Shown: positions 1 to 8,987 of the stretch, piece after piece | Layout of the letters: every line of letters starts with the position of its first letter | How positions within the stretch are numbered: the stretch's first letter is position 1 | From: Chitinophaga pinensis | GTDB lineage: Bacteria; Bacteroidota; Bacteroidia; 2-12-FULL-35-15 | Assembly: GCA_945879015.1 (NCBI GenBank) | Contig: CAMCUO010000011.1 | Coordinates: 1 to 59,340, forward strand | Direction of reading: 5' to 3' | Length of the DNA stretch: 59,340 nt | Made by a program: the position numbers and the translations under genes | The notes under the pieces: generated by a model | Told to the model about the DNA's origin: nothing | The model's input: the letters and a program-made list of their open reading frames with translations, nothing else | Database searches by the model: none

Positions 1-40
1 CAATTCCCTCTTTGAAAAAGGGGGCTTGGGGGATTGCATG
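1..40. repeat. Dispersed palindromic repeat, family A
   Basis: The window opens with a CCCTCTTTGAAAAAGGGGG palindrome followed by a G-rich tail. Near-identical copies lie at 42464-42502 and, inverted, at 44891-44926. All three are intergenic. It looks like a multi-copy intergenic repeat; no coding capacity is visible. Confidence 0.7.
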
Positions 41-56
41 AATAGGTGAGAAATTA

Positions 57-380
57 TTATTTCTTGCGCACATTCTCCAACCTCAATCTCTCCACCACTC
101 TATTATTAATGATATGCTCATTTATAATTTCATCCACATCGCTTAATTCAACTCCGACATAAAAAACTCCATCGGGATAAATTGCAACTGTTTGTCCGAA
201 ATCACAAATATCCAAACAACCTGCTTTTTGTGCTCGCAGTTTTACTGGAAGATTTAATTCTTTTAATTTTTTCTTGAATGCATCCACAACCTCCATTCCG
301 TGGGCTTCTCCACAGCTTATTCTGGGAGCTTCGGGAGCACGCTGGTTGGTGCAGATAAAAATATGTTTGTTATACACCAT
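57..380 (-). CDS. Thioredoxin-like [2Fe-2S] ferredoxin domain protein
   Basis: A 107-residue protein of the thioredoxin-fold [2Fe-2S] ferredoxin type (Shethna/NuoE-like). Four cysteines, C10, C23, C55 and C59, are spaced as expected for binding the cluster, with C55 and C59 in a GCLDIC segment. The family carries electrons in the cytoplasm, but no partner is encoded beside it. It lies downstream of the polyprenyl synthetase gene on the same strand, with a 45-bp gap. The fold is clear; the physiological role is not known. Confidence 0.85.
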   Translation of the reverse strand: MVYNKHIFICTNQRAPEAPRISCGEAHGMEVVDAFKKKLKELNLPVKLRAQKAGCLDICDFGQTVAIYPDGVFYVGVELSDVDEIINEHIINNRVVERLRLENVRKK

Positions 381-425
381 CGAATTACGAATTTTTACGA
401 CACATAGGAATTACAAATTTGCAGT

Positions 426-1406
426 TTACATTTCCCGCACCATCAAACTCTCCGCAAAATTTATCAAACTTTGTTTTTTTGATTCTGAAACAGGAATATC
501 TTTTAAGAAGGTCAATGCTAATTCATAATGTTTTTGCATTTCTGCTCTTGCTAGCTCTTTTACATTTAAAAAGTTGTAGATATTGATGACTGCTTCTACT
601 TTTTCTTTCGCATCAAAATGTGGCGCAGCAATCCATTGATGTAATTCTTCTTTCATGTAACGGTTGCTTTCAGACATTTCTAGAGCTTTCAAAAGAAGAT
701 ATGTTTTTTTGTTGGCGATAATGTCTCCACCTTTTTGTTTTCCAAATTTTGCAGCATCAGCATATACATCTAAAATATCATCTTGCAATTGAAATGCAAT
801 TCCAATGTGTTTTCCAAAATCGTACAATCGTTGTGCATCTTCTTCAAGTGCTCCACCAATTGCTGCTCCAATTTTTAATGCTCCACCTAACAAGACTGCC
901 GTTTTTAATTCAATCATTTTTATGTATTGCCGAATCGAAACTTTTGTCATCGATTCATAATTCATATCGTATTGTTGTCCTTCACAAACTTTTACGGCAG
1001 TATCACTAAAAATTTCTAACAGCTGTGGAAGCATTGCTGAGTCGGCCAGACAAAGTTCTTGATATGCACGTACCATCATCGCATCACCACTTAAAATGGC
1101 AATGTTATTGTTCCATTTTTCGTGAACCGTTGGTTGATTTCTCCGCAAGGGTGCTTTGTCCATCAAATCGTCATGCACCAAAGTAAAATTGTGAAACAGC
1201 TCTATTGCTAATGCAGGATGAAGTGCTTTTGAAGTATCGCCATCAAAAATATCTGCTGCAATAAAAACCAAAACGGGACGCAATCTTTTTCCGCCTAGTG
1301 ACATGATATAAGAAATCGGTTCGTACAATTCTTTCGGATTGGAACCATATTTCTTGTCCTTTAAAGCGTCCTCAATTTGTTGTTGATATGTTGCAATCGC
1401 GTTCAT
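426..1406 (-). CDS. Polyprenyl synthetase (trans-isoprenyl diphosphate synthase)
   Basis: This 326-residue enzyme condenses isopentenyl diphosphate onto an allylic diphosphate to build prenyl chains for quinones or lipid carriers. Both Mg-binding aspartate motifs are intact: the first at D79-D83 (DDLMD) after a GGKRLRP segment, the second at D209-D213 (DDILD) after FQLQ. Product chain length (C15, C20 or longer) cannot be read safely from the sequence. The start codon lies 2 nt after the rfbA stop, so the two genes are probably co-transcribed. Confidence 0.93.
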   Translation of the reverse strand: MNAIATYQQQIEDALKDKKYGSNPKELYEPISYIMSLGGKRLRPVLVFIAADIFDGDTSKALHPALAIELFHNFTLVHDDLMDKAPLRRNQPTVHEKWNNNIAILSGDAMMVRAYQELCLADSAMLPQLLEIFSDTAVKVCEGQQYDMNYESMTKVSIRQYIKMIELKTAVLLGGALKIGAAIGGALEEDAQRLYDFGKHIGIAFQLQDDILDVYADAAKFGKQKGGDIIANKKTYLLLKALEMSESNRYMKEELHQWIAAPHFDAKEKVEAVINIYNFLNVKELARAEMQKHYELALTFLKDIPVSESKKQSLINFAESLMVREM

Positions 1407-1408
1407 TC

Positions 1409-2269
1409 TTATTCTGCCAATTTCATCAAATATGTACCGTAACCACTTTTTACCAAAGGCTCCGCAATTTTCTTTAATTGCTCTTTATTAATATAGCCCA
1501 TTCGATAAGCCACTTCTTCAATACAACCAATTCTTAAACCTTGACGTTCTTCAATAACCTGAACAAACTGTCCAGCTTGTGTTAAAGAAGCAAACGTTCC
1601 TGTATCCAACCAAGCAGTTCCTCTATCTAAAATTCCAACTTTTAATTTTCCTGCTTGCAAATAATATTTGTTTACATCCGTAATTTCATATTCACCTCGA
1701 GCACTTGGTTTTAATGTTTTTGCAACTTGCACCACACTGTTATCATAAAAATATAATCCCGGAACAGCGTAATTCGATTTTGGCTTAGTCGGTTTTTCTT
1801 CAATCGAAATTGCTTTTCCGTTTGCATCAAACTCCACTACACCATAACGTTCTGGGTCAGAAACGTGATATGCAAAAACAACACCTCCATCTGGATTTTG
1901 ATGATCTTTTAACAATCTTCCTAATCCCGCTCCGTAAAAAATATTGTCACCCAATACAAGTGCAACTTTATCGTTGCCAATAAATTTTTCGCCAATCACA
2001 AATGCTTGAGCTAATCCGTTTGGAATTTCTTGAACTGCATAAGAAAATTTACAACCCAAATTTTTTCCATCACCCAACAATCGTTCGAACTGAGGAAGAT
2101 CATGCGGAGTAGAAATAATTAATACTTCTGAAATACCAGCCATCATCAAAACAGATAATGGATAATAAATCATTGGCTTATCATACACAGGCATTAGTTG
2201 CTTACTAACAGCAAGTGTTAAAGGATGTAATCGAGTGCCGGAGCCTCCAGCTAAAATAATTCCCTTCAT
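1409..2269 (-). CDS. rfbA: Glucose-1-phosphate thymidylyltransferase
   Basis: RfbA/RmlA makes dTDP-glucose from glucose-1-phosphate and dTTP, the first step towards dTDP-rhamnose and other surface sugars. The 286-residue length is normal. The N-terminal nucleotide-binding signature GGSGTRLHP and the following [12 protein letters not shown] segment are intact, as are the later LGDNIFYG and [20 protein letters not shown] regions. No other rml gene is visible nearby; the next gene on this strand is a prenyl synthetase. Confidence 0.96.
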   Translation of the reverse strand: MKGIILAGGSGTRLHPLTLAVSKQLMPVYDKPMIYYPLSVLMMAGISEVLIISTPHDLPQFERLLGDGKNLGCKFSYAVQEIPNGLAQAFVIGEKFIGNDKVALVLGDNIFYGAGLGRLLKDHQNPDGGVVFAYHVSDPERYGVVEFDANGKAISIEEKPTKPKSNYAVPGLYFYDNSVVQVAKTLKPSARGEYEITDVNKYYLQAGKLKVGILDRGTAWLDTGTFASLTQAGQFVQVIEERQGLRIGCIEEVAYRMGYINKEQLKKIAEPLVKSGYGTYLMKLAE

Positions 2270-2270
2270 T

Positions 2271-2312
2271 TTAGTTCATTGGTTTATTAGTTCATTGGTT
2301 CATTAGTAAACT
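2271..2312. repeat. Short tandem repeat upstream of rfbA
   Basis: Degenerate tandem copies of TTAGTTCATTGGTT lie between the rfbA start and the MMPL transporter stop. Similar low-complexity repeats fill other gaps in this window. No regulatory function can be assigned. Confidence 0.6.
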
Positions 2313-2392
2313 CTATGCTTATAAAATTGGAAAAGCATTATGCAATTTACAAACAAACCATTTTCAAATTTTCAAATTAAATAATTTCCAAA

Positions 2393-4825
2393 TTACTTTT
2401 TCTTCCCACCAATCTCCAATTCATCCAAATCAATGTCTTCTTCTTCATCATAAACTTCAATCAATGGATCTTGTAAAAATGCCTTGTTTGTTAAACGCTT
2501 TTCTAATGAAAGCAAAAAGCAGGGTAACAAAATCAAATTCGAACAATATGCAATCAATAACGTTACAGAAATTAAAATTCCCAATGCAGCTGTGCCGCCA
2601 AACTTAGATGCGGCAAATATTCCGAAACCGCAGAATAAAATAATGGCTGTATATATCATACTCACGCCTGTTTCCTTAATTGTAGAAGAAACGGCTTTTG
2701 AAATGCTAGTATGTCCGCTTTTCATTTCCTGTCGGTACTTTGTCAAAAAATACAATGTTCCATCGGATGCAATTCCAAATGCAATGCTGTAAACTAAAAT
2801 AGTGCTTGGCTTAATGTAAATATGAAAGTAACCCATTATTCCTGCTGTAATCAATAATGGAATTAAACTCGGTACCACTGAAATTAAAATCATTCGTGGC
2901 GACATAAATAAAGTATACAATACTATTGCAATTAATAAAACGGCAAGCAATACGCTTTCCAATAAATTTTTTACTAAGAATTTATTTCCATGTAAAAATA
3001 TCATACTATTACCAGTTATGGATATTTTATAATTTTTGTAAGAAGGAAGCCATTCCTCTTTTTCATAATCATAATTGAAAACACTATCAATACGAGGTTG
3101 CAAACGTTTCAACACTTTTAACAACTCAATTGAACCAACATCTTTCATTTGAACACTAACACGTGTAAATTGTTTTGTACTATCAATAAAAGCAGAGAAC
3201 TGACTCGATTTACTTTCTGCATCGGACTTTGCAAACTCTGCTAATTTTTGTAAATCCATCGCGCCAGGTAAACGATAATCTTTTTTATTTCCATCGTTGT
3301 ATGCCTGATTGAAAAATTTAATTCCTTCAACAACAGAAACTGCTTTTGAAAAAATAGAATCTTGCATAAACAATTTTTGAAGCTTGTTTATTTTGTATAA
3401 AGTTCTTCCGCCATCAGCGAAAACTCCGTTTGGTTTCTTGGTATCGATAGATATTTCGAATGGAAGAACACCATTATAATTTTTTTCAAAATAACGCATG
3501 TCCACAAGGATTGGATCATTCTTAGGTAAATCGTCAACTATATATCCGAGTGGTAAAACTTTTGCAATTCCGTAAAGTGCAATTATGACAACCACAACAA
3601 CAATCGTATAAATTCTTGGTCGGTAATGATGTACCCAATAATCAATTTTCTGTAAAATTTTAGTGAGCACTTTACTTTGTAAATGCTTGATGTGTTTTAC
3701 AGATGGAGATGGCAAGTAACTGAATACAATTGGAACCAACATGAGTGATATCAAATACGTTAGCATTACACTCAAAGAAGAAATCAATCCGAATTCAAAT
3801 AATGGTTTACTATCCGTTGAACAAAACACAGCAAAACCAATTGAAGTTGTAATGTTTGCCATGAATAATGAAATACCTACTTTCTCGATAGAACGGGATA
3901 AAGCTTTCATTTTATTATTGTGAATCTTAAATTCCGTATGATATTTATTCAACAATAAAATACAATTTGGAACACCAATCACAATTAATAAAGGAGGAAT
4001 TAATCCTGTAAGCACCGACACTTGATAACCAAAGAGCACCAATATCCCTACACACCAAACCACTCCAATAAATACAACTATCAAAGAAAATACAACTGGC
4101 AAAATAGATCTAAAAAACAACATCAAAATAATTGCAGTTACTAGTAATGCAAGAATCGTAAATAGTTGCGTTTCGCCCTGAATCATTCTCGCTACAGCCG
4201 TTCTGATGTATGGCATTCCAGAATAACGAACATCAATATTTGTGTTTGCAATAAATTTTTCGACTTCTACTTTTATTAAATCAACAATTTCCAAACGCGT
4301 TTTTGTGTTCAACAATTTATTGTCGAATGTAATCGCCATCAAAGTTGAATGCGCAGTATCGTTATAAATGATTCCTTTATAAAAAGGTAAATCATAAACG
4401 ACTTGCTTTACACTATCTAATTCTGTTTGAGTTAATGGTTTTCGGGAAAGTATCGGGAAATTTTCGAATTTTTGAAGACTGTCATTTCTTTTTAGCGTTT
4501 GTAATCGGGCAACGGATAAAACTGCTTTTACTCCCAATACTTCTTTTATTCTATCTCCTAATTCATACCACTCGCTAAAATTTTTGACGTTGTACAAAGT
4601 GCTGTCAGAAATACCAAGAACCATTACAGCTCCATCCTGACCAAAACGTTTTTTGAATTTTTTATATTCTACAGCTGTGGTATCGTGAGCTGGTAAAAGA
4701 TTTGGTGCTTCATAAGAAAGTTCTGCTTTTACGGCATAAAAACCGAAAAATACTGTCAGTCCTAAAAGAACAGCAATAATGGTTAACCTATTTCTTAATA
4801 TAAAACGCGCAATGAATGTCCACAT
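2393..4825 (-). CDS. MMPL/RND-family transporter
   Basis: An 810-residue inner-membrane protein with RND/MMPL architecture: one TM helix at about residues 10-30, a large extracytoplasmic loop, a bundle of about five TM helices at 215-375, a further TM near 405, a second loop, and a closing TM bundle at 630-790. The tail is acidic and lysine-terminated. The family (HpnN/MmpL, patched-like) exports lipids or other hydrophobic compounds using the proton gradient. No membrane-fusion or outer-membrane partner is adjacent, which fits the stand-alone MMPL type. The substrate is unknown. Confidence 0.88.
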   Translation of the reverse strand: MWTFIARFILRNRLTIIAVLLGLTVFFGFYAVKAELSYEAPNLLPAHDTTAVEYKKFKKRFGQDGAVMVLGISDSTLYNVKNFSEWYELGDRIKEVLGVKAVLSVARLQTLKRNDSLQKFENFPILSRKPLTQTELDSVKQVVYDLPFYKGIIYNDTAHSTLMAITFDNKLLNTKTRLEIVDLIKVEVEKFIANTNIDVRYSGMPYIRTAVARMIQGETQLFTILALLVTAIILMLFFRSILPVVFSLIVVFIGVVWCVGILVLFGYQVSVLTGLIPPLLIVIGVPNCILLLNKYHTEFKIHNNKMKALSRSIEKVGISLFMANITTSIGFAVFCSTDSKPLFEFGLISSLSVMLTYLISLMLVPIVFSYLPSPSVKHIKHLQSKVLTKILQKIDYWVHHYRPRIYTIVVVVVIIALYGIAKVLPLGYIVDDLPKNDPILVDMRYFEKNYNGVLPFEISIDTKKPNGVFADGGRTLYKINKLQKLFMQDSIFSKAVSVVEGIKFFNQAYNDGNKKDYRLPGAMDLQKLAEFAKSDAESKSSQFSAFIDSTKQFTRVSVQMKDVGSIELLKVLKRLQPRIDSVFNYDYEKEEWLPSYKNYKISITGNSMIFLHGNKFLVKNLLESVLLAVLLIAIVLYTLFMSPRMILISVVPSLIPLLITAGIMGYFHIYIKPSTILVYSIAFGIASDGTLYFLTKYRQEMKSGHTSISKAVSSTIKETGVSMIYTAIILFCGFGIFAASKFGGTAALGILISVTLLIAYCSNLILLPCFLLSLEKRLTNKAFLQDPLIEVYDEEEDIDLDELEIGGKKK

Positions 4826-4909
4826 AGTGATAAAATCGATTTCACCCCGAAATTAATCATAATATGCTTACTGACAAAAGAGAAACAACAGGATATTGCT
4901 ATGAAAATA

Positions 4910-5574
4910 TTAGAATGTAAGTACTAAGGAGAGTTTATAGACAACGTTTTTTTCTACTTTCGTCTCTGCATAAGCACCATAACGCATAAATGCACCTCCA
5001 CCCAGACCCAAATAAACGATGTTGTAATAATTGACACGAACCACATTATTGATAAGCAAACCACTCTCATAAAAGCCTTTTTCCATGGTTTTAAATCCTA
5101 AATGCGAATGCTGTACGCGATTTTCCAAACTTCCTATGCCAGCATTGGTAAAAATCACAAACTGAGGTTTGAATTTCGGGCGTTTAAAAAGTAGCGAACC
5201 AAAATTATGAGAGAAAAATAAATTCACATACTTATCCGACACAAATTCATACAATCCCATTGTTTGAAATGTATTTTCTACATAAATAAAATTTCCTATT
5301 GCATTGCTTCCATTTCCATTAAATAAATTCGAATATGGAACATTGCGTAACTGACGTAAATTTTTTCCTTTTTAGGATTGAAAAGCTATTTGCTTAAATT
5401 TTACTCCCCAGAAATAATGACTGACCCGGTGTTTTCTTTACCAACAATACCAATATTCACAAAGGCGAGTGCTTTTTTTCCGGATGCGTCTAATACTTTT
5501 CCTTGTAAGGTTTATTGAGCCGAGAGCGGAAAAAAAATAGTTAAAAGGAAAATGGTTAATTGTAAGCGAAGCAC
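4910..5574 (-). pseudogene. Decayed DUF5686/carboxypeptidase-regulatory-like outer-membrane protein
   Basis: Reading the minus strand from a GTG at 5574 gives a signal peptide ending LSAQ, then an in-frame TAA, then the opening of a carboxypeptidase-regulatory-like domain (GKVLDASGKKALAFVNIG) up to another stop. About 100 bp later the reading continues, in a shifted frame, as the C-terminal beta-barrel end typical of DUF5686 proteins (NVPYSNLFNG, then an open frame of 116 residues ending VVYKLSLVLTF). Intact relatives are several hundred residues longer, so most of the middle is deleted. No function is expected. A short CDS called at 4910-5260 would be only the last fragment of this relic. 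Confidence 0.85.
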
Positions 5575-5617
5575 TGGAAATTGTTTTGTGCTAAGATAGG
5601 ATTTTTGGAGAAAAAAT

Positions 5618-6676
5618 TTATTCTATCTTCAAATCCCGCTTCCCCAAAACCTCTTTCAAATTCGGCCTCAACCTACTTTTATAAACGGAAAGACAATCTT
5701 CTTTTTTTCTTCCTTTGCGTATTGCTCTTTGTTCTTCTGCAGGAAGTGATGCAATGTGAACACATTCGGGAGTACAACAACCTTTCATCTTTTCTGCACA
5801 GGCATCACACTGTATAAATAATAAATGGCAATCGTCATTCGCACAGTTCACATGATTGTCGCATGACGCACCACACTGATGACATTGCGCAATTACATCA
5901 TCTGTAATTCTTTCACCTACTCTTTCATCAAACACAAAATTTTTTCCAATGAATTTAGATTCTAATCCTTCTGCTTTTATTTGGCGCACATAATCAATCA
6001 CACCACCATGCAATTGACTCACATCTTTAAATCCATGATGTTTTAAATACGCACTTGCTTTTTCACAACGCACACCACCTGTGCAATACATAATAATTTT
6101 TTTATCCTTTTTATCTTTTAGTTCTTCTAAAACAATTGGTAACTCTTCACGGAATGTATCAGCATCAGGTGTGATTGCTCCAACAAATTTTCCTACTTCA
6201 CTTTCATAATGGTTTCGCATATCCACAATAATCGTTTCTGGATTTTCCATTGAAGCATTAAATTCTTTTGCCGTTAAATGATTTCCAACATTGGTTACAT
6301 CAAAAGCATTGTCGTCTAAACCATCGGCAACAATTTTTGGTCGTGTTTTAATTGTGAGCTTGTAAAACGATTTCCCATCGTCTTCAATGGCAATTTTTAA
6401 AGGCATGTTTGCAAAACGAGAATCTTGGTTGAGGTTGAATTTGAAAATTTCCCAATTTTCTTCTGGAACACACATTTGTGCATTAATTCCTTCATGAGCC
6501 ACATAAATTCGCCCAAGTATTTTCAATGCATTCCATTGAAGAAATAAACTATCGCGAAGTTCTTCGGGATTATCAATAATAACGTAGAGGTAAAACGAAA
6601 CGGTTATCCGTTTAAGGCTTTCTTCCTGAATTCGTTTTTTAAGCTCCTTTTTGTTAACTCTGTTTTGCAGTAACAT
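5618..6676 (-). CDS. trhO: tRNA uridine(34) hydroxylase, rhodanese-fold
   Basis: TrhO (YceA family) performs oxygen-dependent hydroxylation of U34 in tRNA, the first step to 5-(carboxy)methoxyuridine. The 352-residue protein has the N-terminal TrhO domain (residues 25-130), then a rhodanese domain with the catalytic loop CTGGVRC (C198 and C204), then a cysteine-rich C-terminal region (many cysteines between 265 and 305). Length and order match the family. A TAnnTTTG -7 box sits 25 bp before the start, so it is likely a single-gene unit. Confidence 0.93.
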   Translation of the reverse strand: MLLQNRVNKKELKKRIQEESLKRITVSFYLYVIIDNPEELRDSLFLQWNALKILGRIYVAHEGINAQMCVPEENWEIFKFNLNQDSRFANMPLKIAIEDDGKSFYKLTIKTRPKIVADGLDDNAFDVTNVGNHLTAKEFNASMENPETIIVDMRNHYESEVGKFVGAITPDADTFREELPIVLEELKDKKDKKIIMYCTGGVRCEKASAYLKHHGFKDVSQLHGGVIDYVRQIKAEGLESKFIGKNFVFDERVGERITDDVIAQCHQCGASCDNHVNCANDDCHLLFIQCDACAEKMKGCCTPECVHIASLPAEEQRAIRKGRKKEDCLSVYKSRLRPNLKEVLGKRDLKIE

Positions 6677-6700
6677 AGTGTCGAGGGTTTAAAATCCTTG

Positions 6701-6708
6701 CAAAGATA
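6701..6708 (-). promoter_or_regulatory. -7 promoter box for trhO
   Basis: TATCTTTG on the minus strand fits the Bacteroidota TAnnTTTG box and lies 24 bp upstream of the trhO ATG. No good -33 TTTG is seen. Confidence 0.6.
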
Positions 6709-6717
6709 GGGAAAAAT

Positions 6718-6853
6718 GGTGAGTAGGTGATTAGGTTATTGAGTAGCTAGGTTATTGAGTAATAAAAGCGAAACCGACTAATCTTGCTGCTATACTCTGC
6801 CTCGCCTAAGCACGGTAAATACCTGGTCACCTAATCATTTCGTCACTTAGTCA
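6718..6853. repeat. Intergenic repeat region between trhO and the SDR gene
   Basis: Two direct copies of AGGTTATTGAGTA (6733-6745 and 6749-6761) are followed about 65 bp later by an inverted match to TGATTAGGTGA (6827-6837). The stretch lies between divergently transcribed genes and has no coding potential. Confidence 0.5.
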
Positions 6854-6921
6854 CCCAAAATTCATGGAAAATAATTTTGATTAACAGAAAATTTAAGGAT
6901 ATTTAGCCTTTCAAATAAAGA

Positions 6922-7863
6922 ATGGGTAAGAGCGATAAAATATTGGTAATTGGTTCATCCGGACAAATAGGAACGGAACTGGTTCAAAACCTTAGAGATA
7001 TTTATGGTATCGACAATGTGGTGGCTTCGGATGTGAAAGTTACTGAACAAGCCAAAGAAGGTCCGTTTGAGGTAATAGATGTTATGAATGCTGCTGGTTT
7101 ACTAGAAATCGTAAAGCGCCACAATATTAATCAGGTTTATTTATTGGCAGCCCTTTTATCAGCAACAGCTGAGAAAAACCCTAAATTTGGTTGGGACTTA
7201 AATATGCAAGGTTTGTTCAATGTCCTTGATCTTGCAAAAGAAAAAATCATTCGAAAAATATACTGGCCAAGTTCTATAGCCGTTTTCGGTCCGAATACCC
7301 CAAGCATTAATACTCCACAATTTACCATTATGGAACCGAGCACGGTTTATGGAATAAGTAAACAAGCAGGTGAACGTTGGTGCGAATATTACTTTAATAA
7401 GTATGGAGTAGATGTGAGAAGTTTGAGATATCCAGGTTTAATTGGATGGAAGTCGGCACCCGGTGGCGGAACAACGGACTATGCGGTCCACATTTTCCAT
7501 GAAGCTTTAAAATCAGGAAGTTACGAGTGTTTTTTGTCAGAAAACACCACTTTACCCATGATGTATATGCCCGATGCCATAAAAGCAACAATCGGCATAA
7601 TGCAAGCTGATTCTCAGAAGGTTAAAATACGTTCCAGCTATAACTTATCAGGATTCAGCTTTTCTCCTAATGAAATAGCCTTAGAAATTAAAAAGCACAT
7701 CCCAAATTTCAGTATTTCCTATAAACCAGATTCCCGTCAACAAATAGCTGACAGTTGGCCCAAAAGCATTGATTCTAGTGAAGCTGGCAAGCATTGGGGG
7801 TGGAAAGCAGAATATGATTTAGCAAACATGACTATAGATATGATTAAGAATTTAAAAAAATAA
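6922..7863 (+). CDS. NAD-dependent epimerase/dehydratase, L-threonine dehydrogenase-like SDR
   Basis: A 313-residue extended short-chain dehydrogenase. The Rossmann glycine motif GSSGQIG is at 11-17 and the catalytic pair at Y143-K147 (YGISK), with an upstream SS in WPSSIAVFG. The overall pattern (GLIGWKSAPGGGTTDYAV, MMYMPDAIKATI) matches the UDP-galactose-epimerase-like L-threonine 3-dehydrogenases common in Bacteroidota, which oxidise threonine to 2-amino-3-ketobutyrate. No kbl (ketobutyrate CoA ligase) gene is adjacent, so the assignment rests on sequence alone. Confidence 0.85.
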   Translation: MGKSDKILVIGSSGQIGTELVQNLRDIYGIDNVVASDVKVTEQAKEGPFEVIDVMNAAGLLEIVKRHNINQVYLLAALLSATAEKNPKFGWDLNMQGLFNVLDLAKEKIIRKIYWPSSIAVFGPNTPSINTPQFTIMEPSTVYGISKQAGERWCEYYFNKYGVDVRSLRYPGLIGWKSAPGGGTTDYAVHIFHEALKSGSYECFLSENTTLPMMYMPDAIKATIGIMQADSQKVKIRSSYNLSGFSFSPNEIALEIKKHIPNFSISYKPDSRQQIADSWPKSIDSSEAGKHWGWKAEYDLANMTIDMIKNLKK

Positions 7864-8031
7864 TCTAAAAAGTGTAACTTTAAACTTAAGCGAAGCGTAA
7901 AAATAACAGGCTGCTAGATTTTGCGAAATGAAATCGGTCGAAGGAAAATTTTAGTTGGTCGAAATTTTGAATTATTGTAAAAGATTTGTTTTAACTTTAA
8001 TGTAGTATTTCAAAACTATACTCCATTTATA

Positions 8032-8904
8032 ATGAAAAAGGCTTTCTTAATATTATTTTTTATCACTTGTAATATTGTTATTGCTCAGTCATCTGTGGGA
8101 ACTAAAGACACTGCAAATTTCACTGACATTAACGGCAAAAAGCAAGGCAAGTGGATTATCATTAATAAGGACGTTCGTAAAGAATGCTTTAAGGATGATC
8201 AAAAAGTGGAAGAAGGAAAATTCCTTGACAGCAAAAAAACTGGTCCTTGGAAAGAGTACTATTGTAACACTAATATAAAGAGTGTTATTACTTACGAAAA
8301 CAACCGTCCGAACGGATACGCTAAAATGTATCATGAAAACGGTAAGATAAAAGAAGAAGGACTTTGGAAAAACAACCGTTGGGTTGGTGACTACAAATTA
8401 TACTTCGATAACGGTCAAGTTCAACAAGCGTTTAAATTCAATCCTACAGGAAAACGCGAAGGAAAACAAGAATATTTTTATGAAAATGGGCAGGTTATGA
8501 TTGAAGGAAATTGGGCTGAAGGAAAAGAGGCTGGCGTTGTGAAAGAATTCCATGAAAATGGTGATATTAAATCTGAGAAAAATTTTAATGGCGGAAATCT
8601 TGATGTAGCATCTGTTAAAACCTATGCTCCTAAAAAGCCAATTGTTAAAACTGGTCCAGATGTAAAAGTTGAAGCTCCTCCAGTTGTTGTGACAAAGAAC
8701 GAGACAGTAAACATGGGTAAATTTAATGGAGAAGGATACTGGAAGCTTTATAATCAAAACAAACAAGTTTCGAAAGACGGAACTTTCTCTAAAAATCGCA
8801 TGATTGACGGAAAAGTATACTCTTATGATTCAGATGGTATCTTAACTAGAATCGCAGTATACAAAGGCGGAAAATACGTTGGCGATGCAGTTATGGAAGA
8901 ATAA
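8032..8904 (+). CDS. Secreted MORN-repeat protein (YwqK-like)
   Basis: A 290-residue protein with an N-terminal signal peptide ending near residue 19 (VIAQ). It carries repeated MORN-type units of the form YxENGxxxxEGxW (YHENGKIKEEG, YFDNGQVQQ, YFYENGQVMIEG, FHENGDIKSE), a proline/valine-rich linker at about 205-222, and a final repeat block. Such proteins are often labelled 'YwqK family antitoxin', but no toxin partner is present and the export signal argues against a cytoplasmic antitoxin. A strong terminator follows. Confidence 0.85.
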   Translation: MKKAFLILFFITCNIVIAQSSVGTKDTANFTDINGKKQGKWIIINKDVRKECFKDDQKVEEGKFLDSKKTGPWKEYYCNTNIKSVITYENNRPNGYAKMYHENGKIKEEGLWKNNRWVGDYKLYFDNGQVQQAFKFNPTGKREGKQEYFYENGQVMIEGNWAEGKEAGVVKEFHENGDIKSEKNFNGGNLDVASVKTYAPKKPIVKTGPDVKVEAPPVVVTKNETVNMGKFNGEGYWKLYNQNKQVSKDGTFSKNRMIDGKVYSYDSDGILTRIAVYKGGKYVGDAVMEE

Positions 8905-8946
8905 ATCAGACACATATCGTAAAACCTACGAAAACTTAATATCTTT

Positions 8947-8979
8947 GGACTTATGAAAATCTCATAAGTCCTTTTTTAT
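8947..8979 (+). terminator. Rho-independent terminator after the MORN-repeat gene
   Basis: A perfect 10-bp stem, GGACTTATGA at 8947-8956 with TCATAAGTCC at 8962-8971 and a 5-nt loop, is followed directly by six Ts. It ends just 10 bp before cysS. Confidence 0.92.
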
Positions 8980-8987
8980 TTTAGCAT

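Noticed and set aside
8032..8904. Toxin-antitoxin function of the MORN-repeat protein
   Set aside because: It has a signal peptide and no toxin gene is adjacent; the label comes only from the family name.
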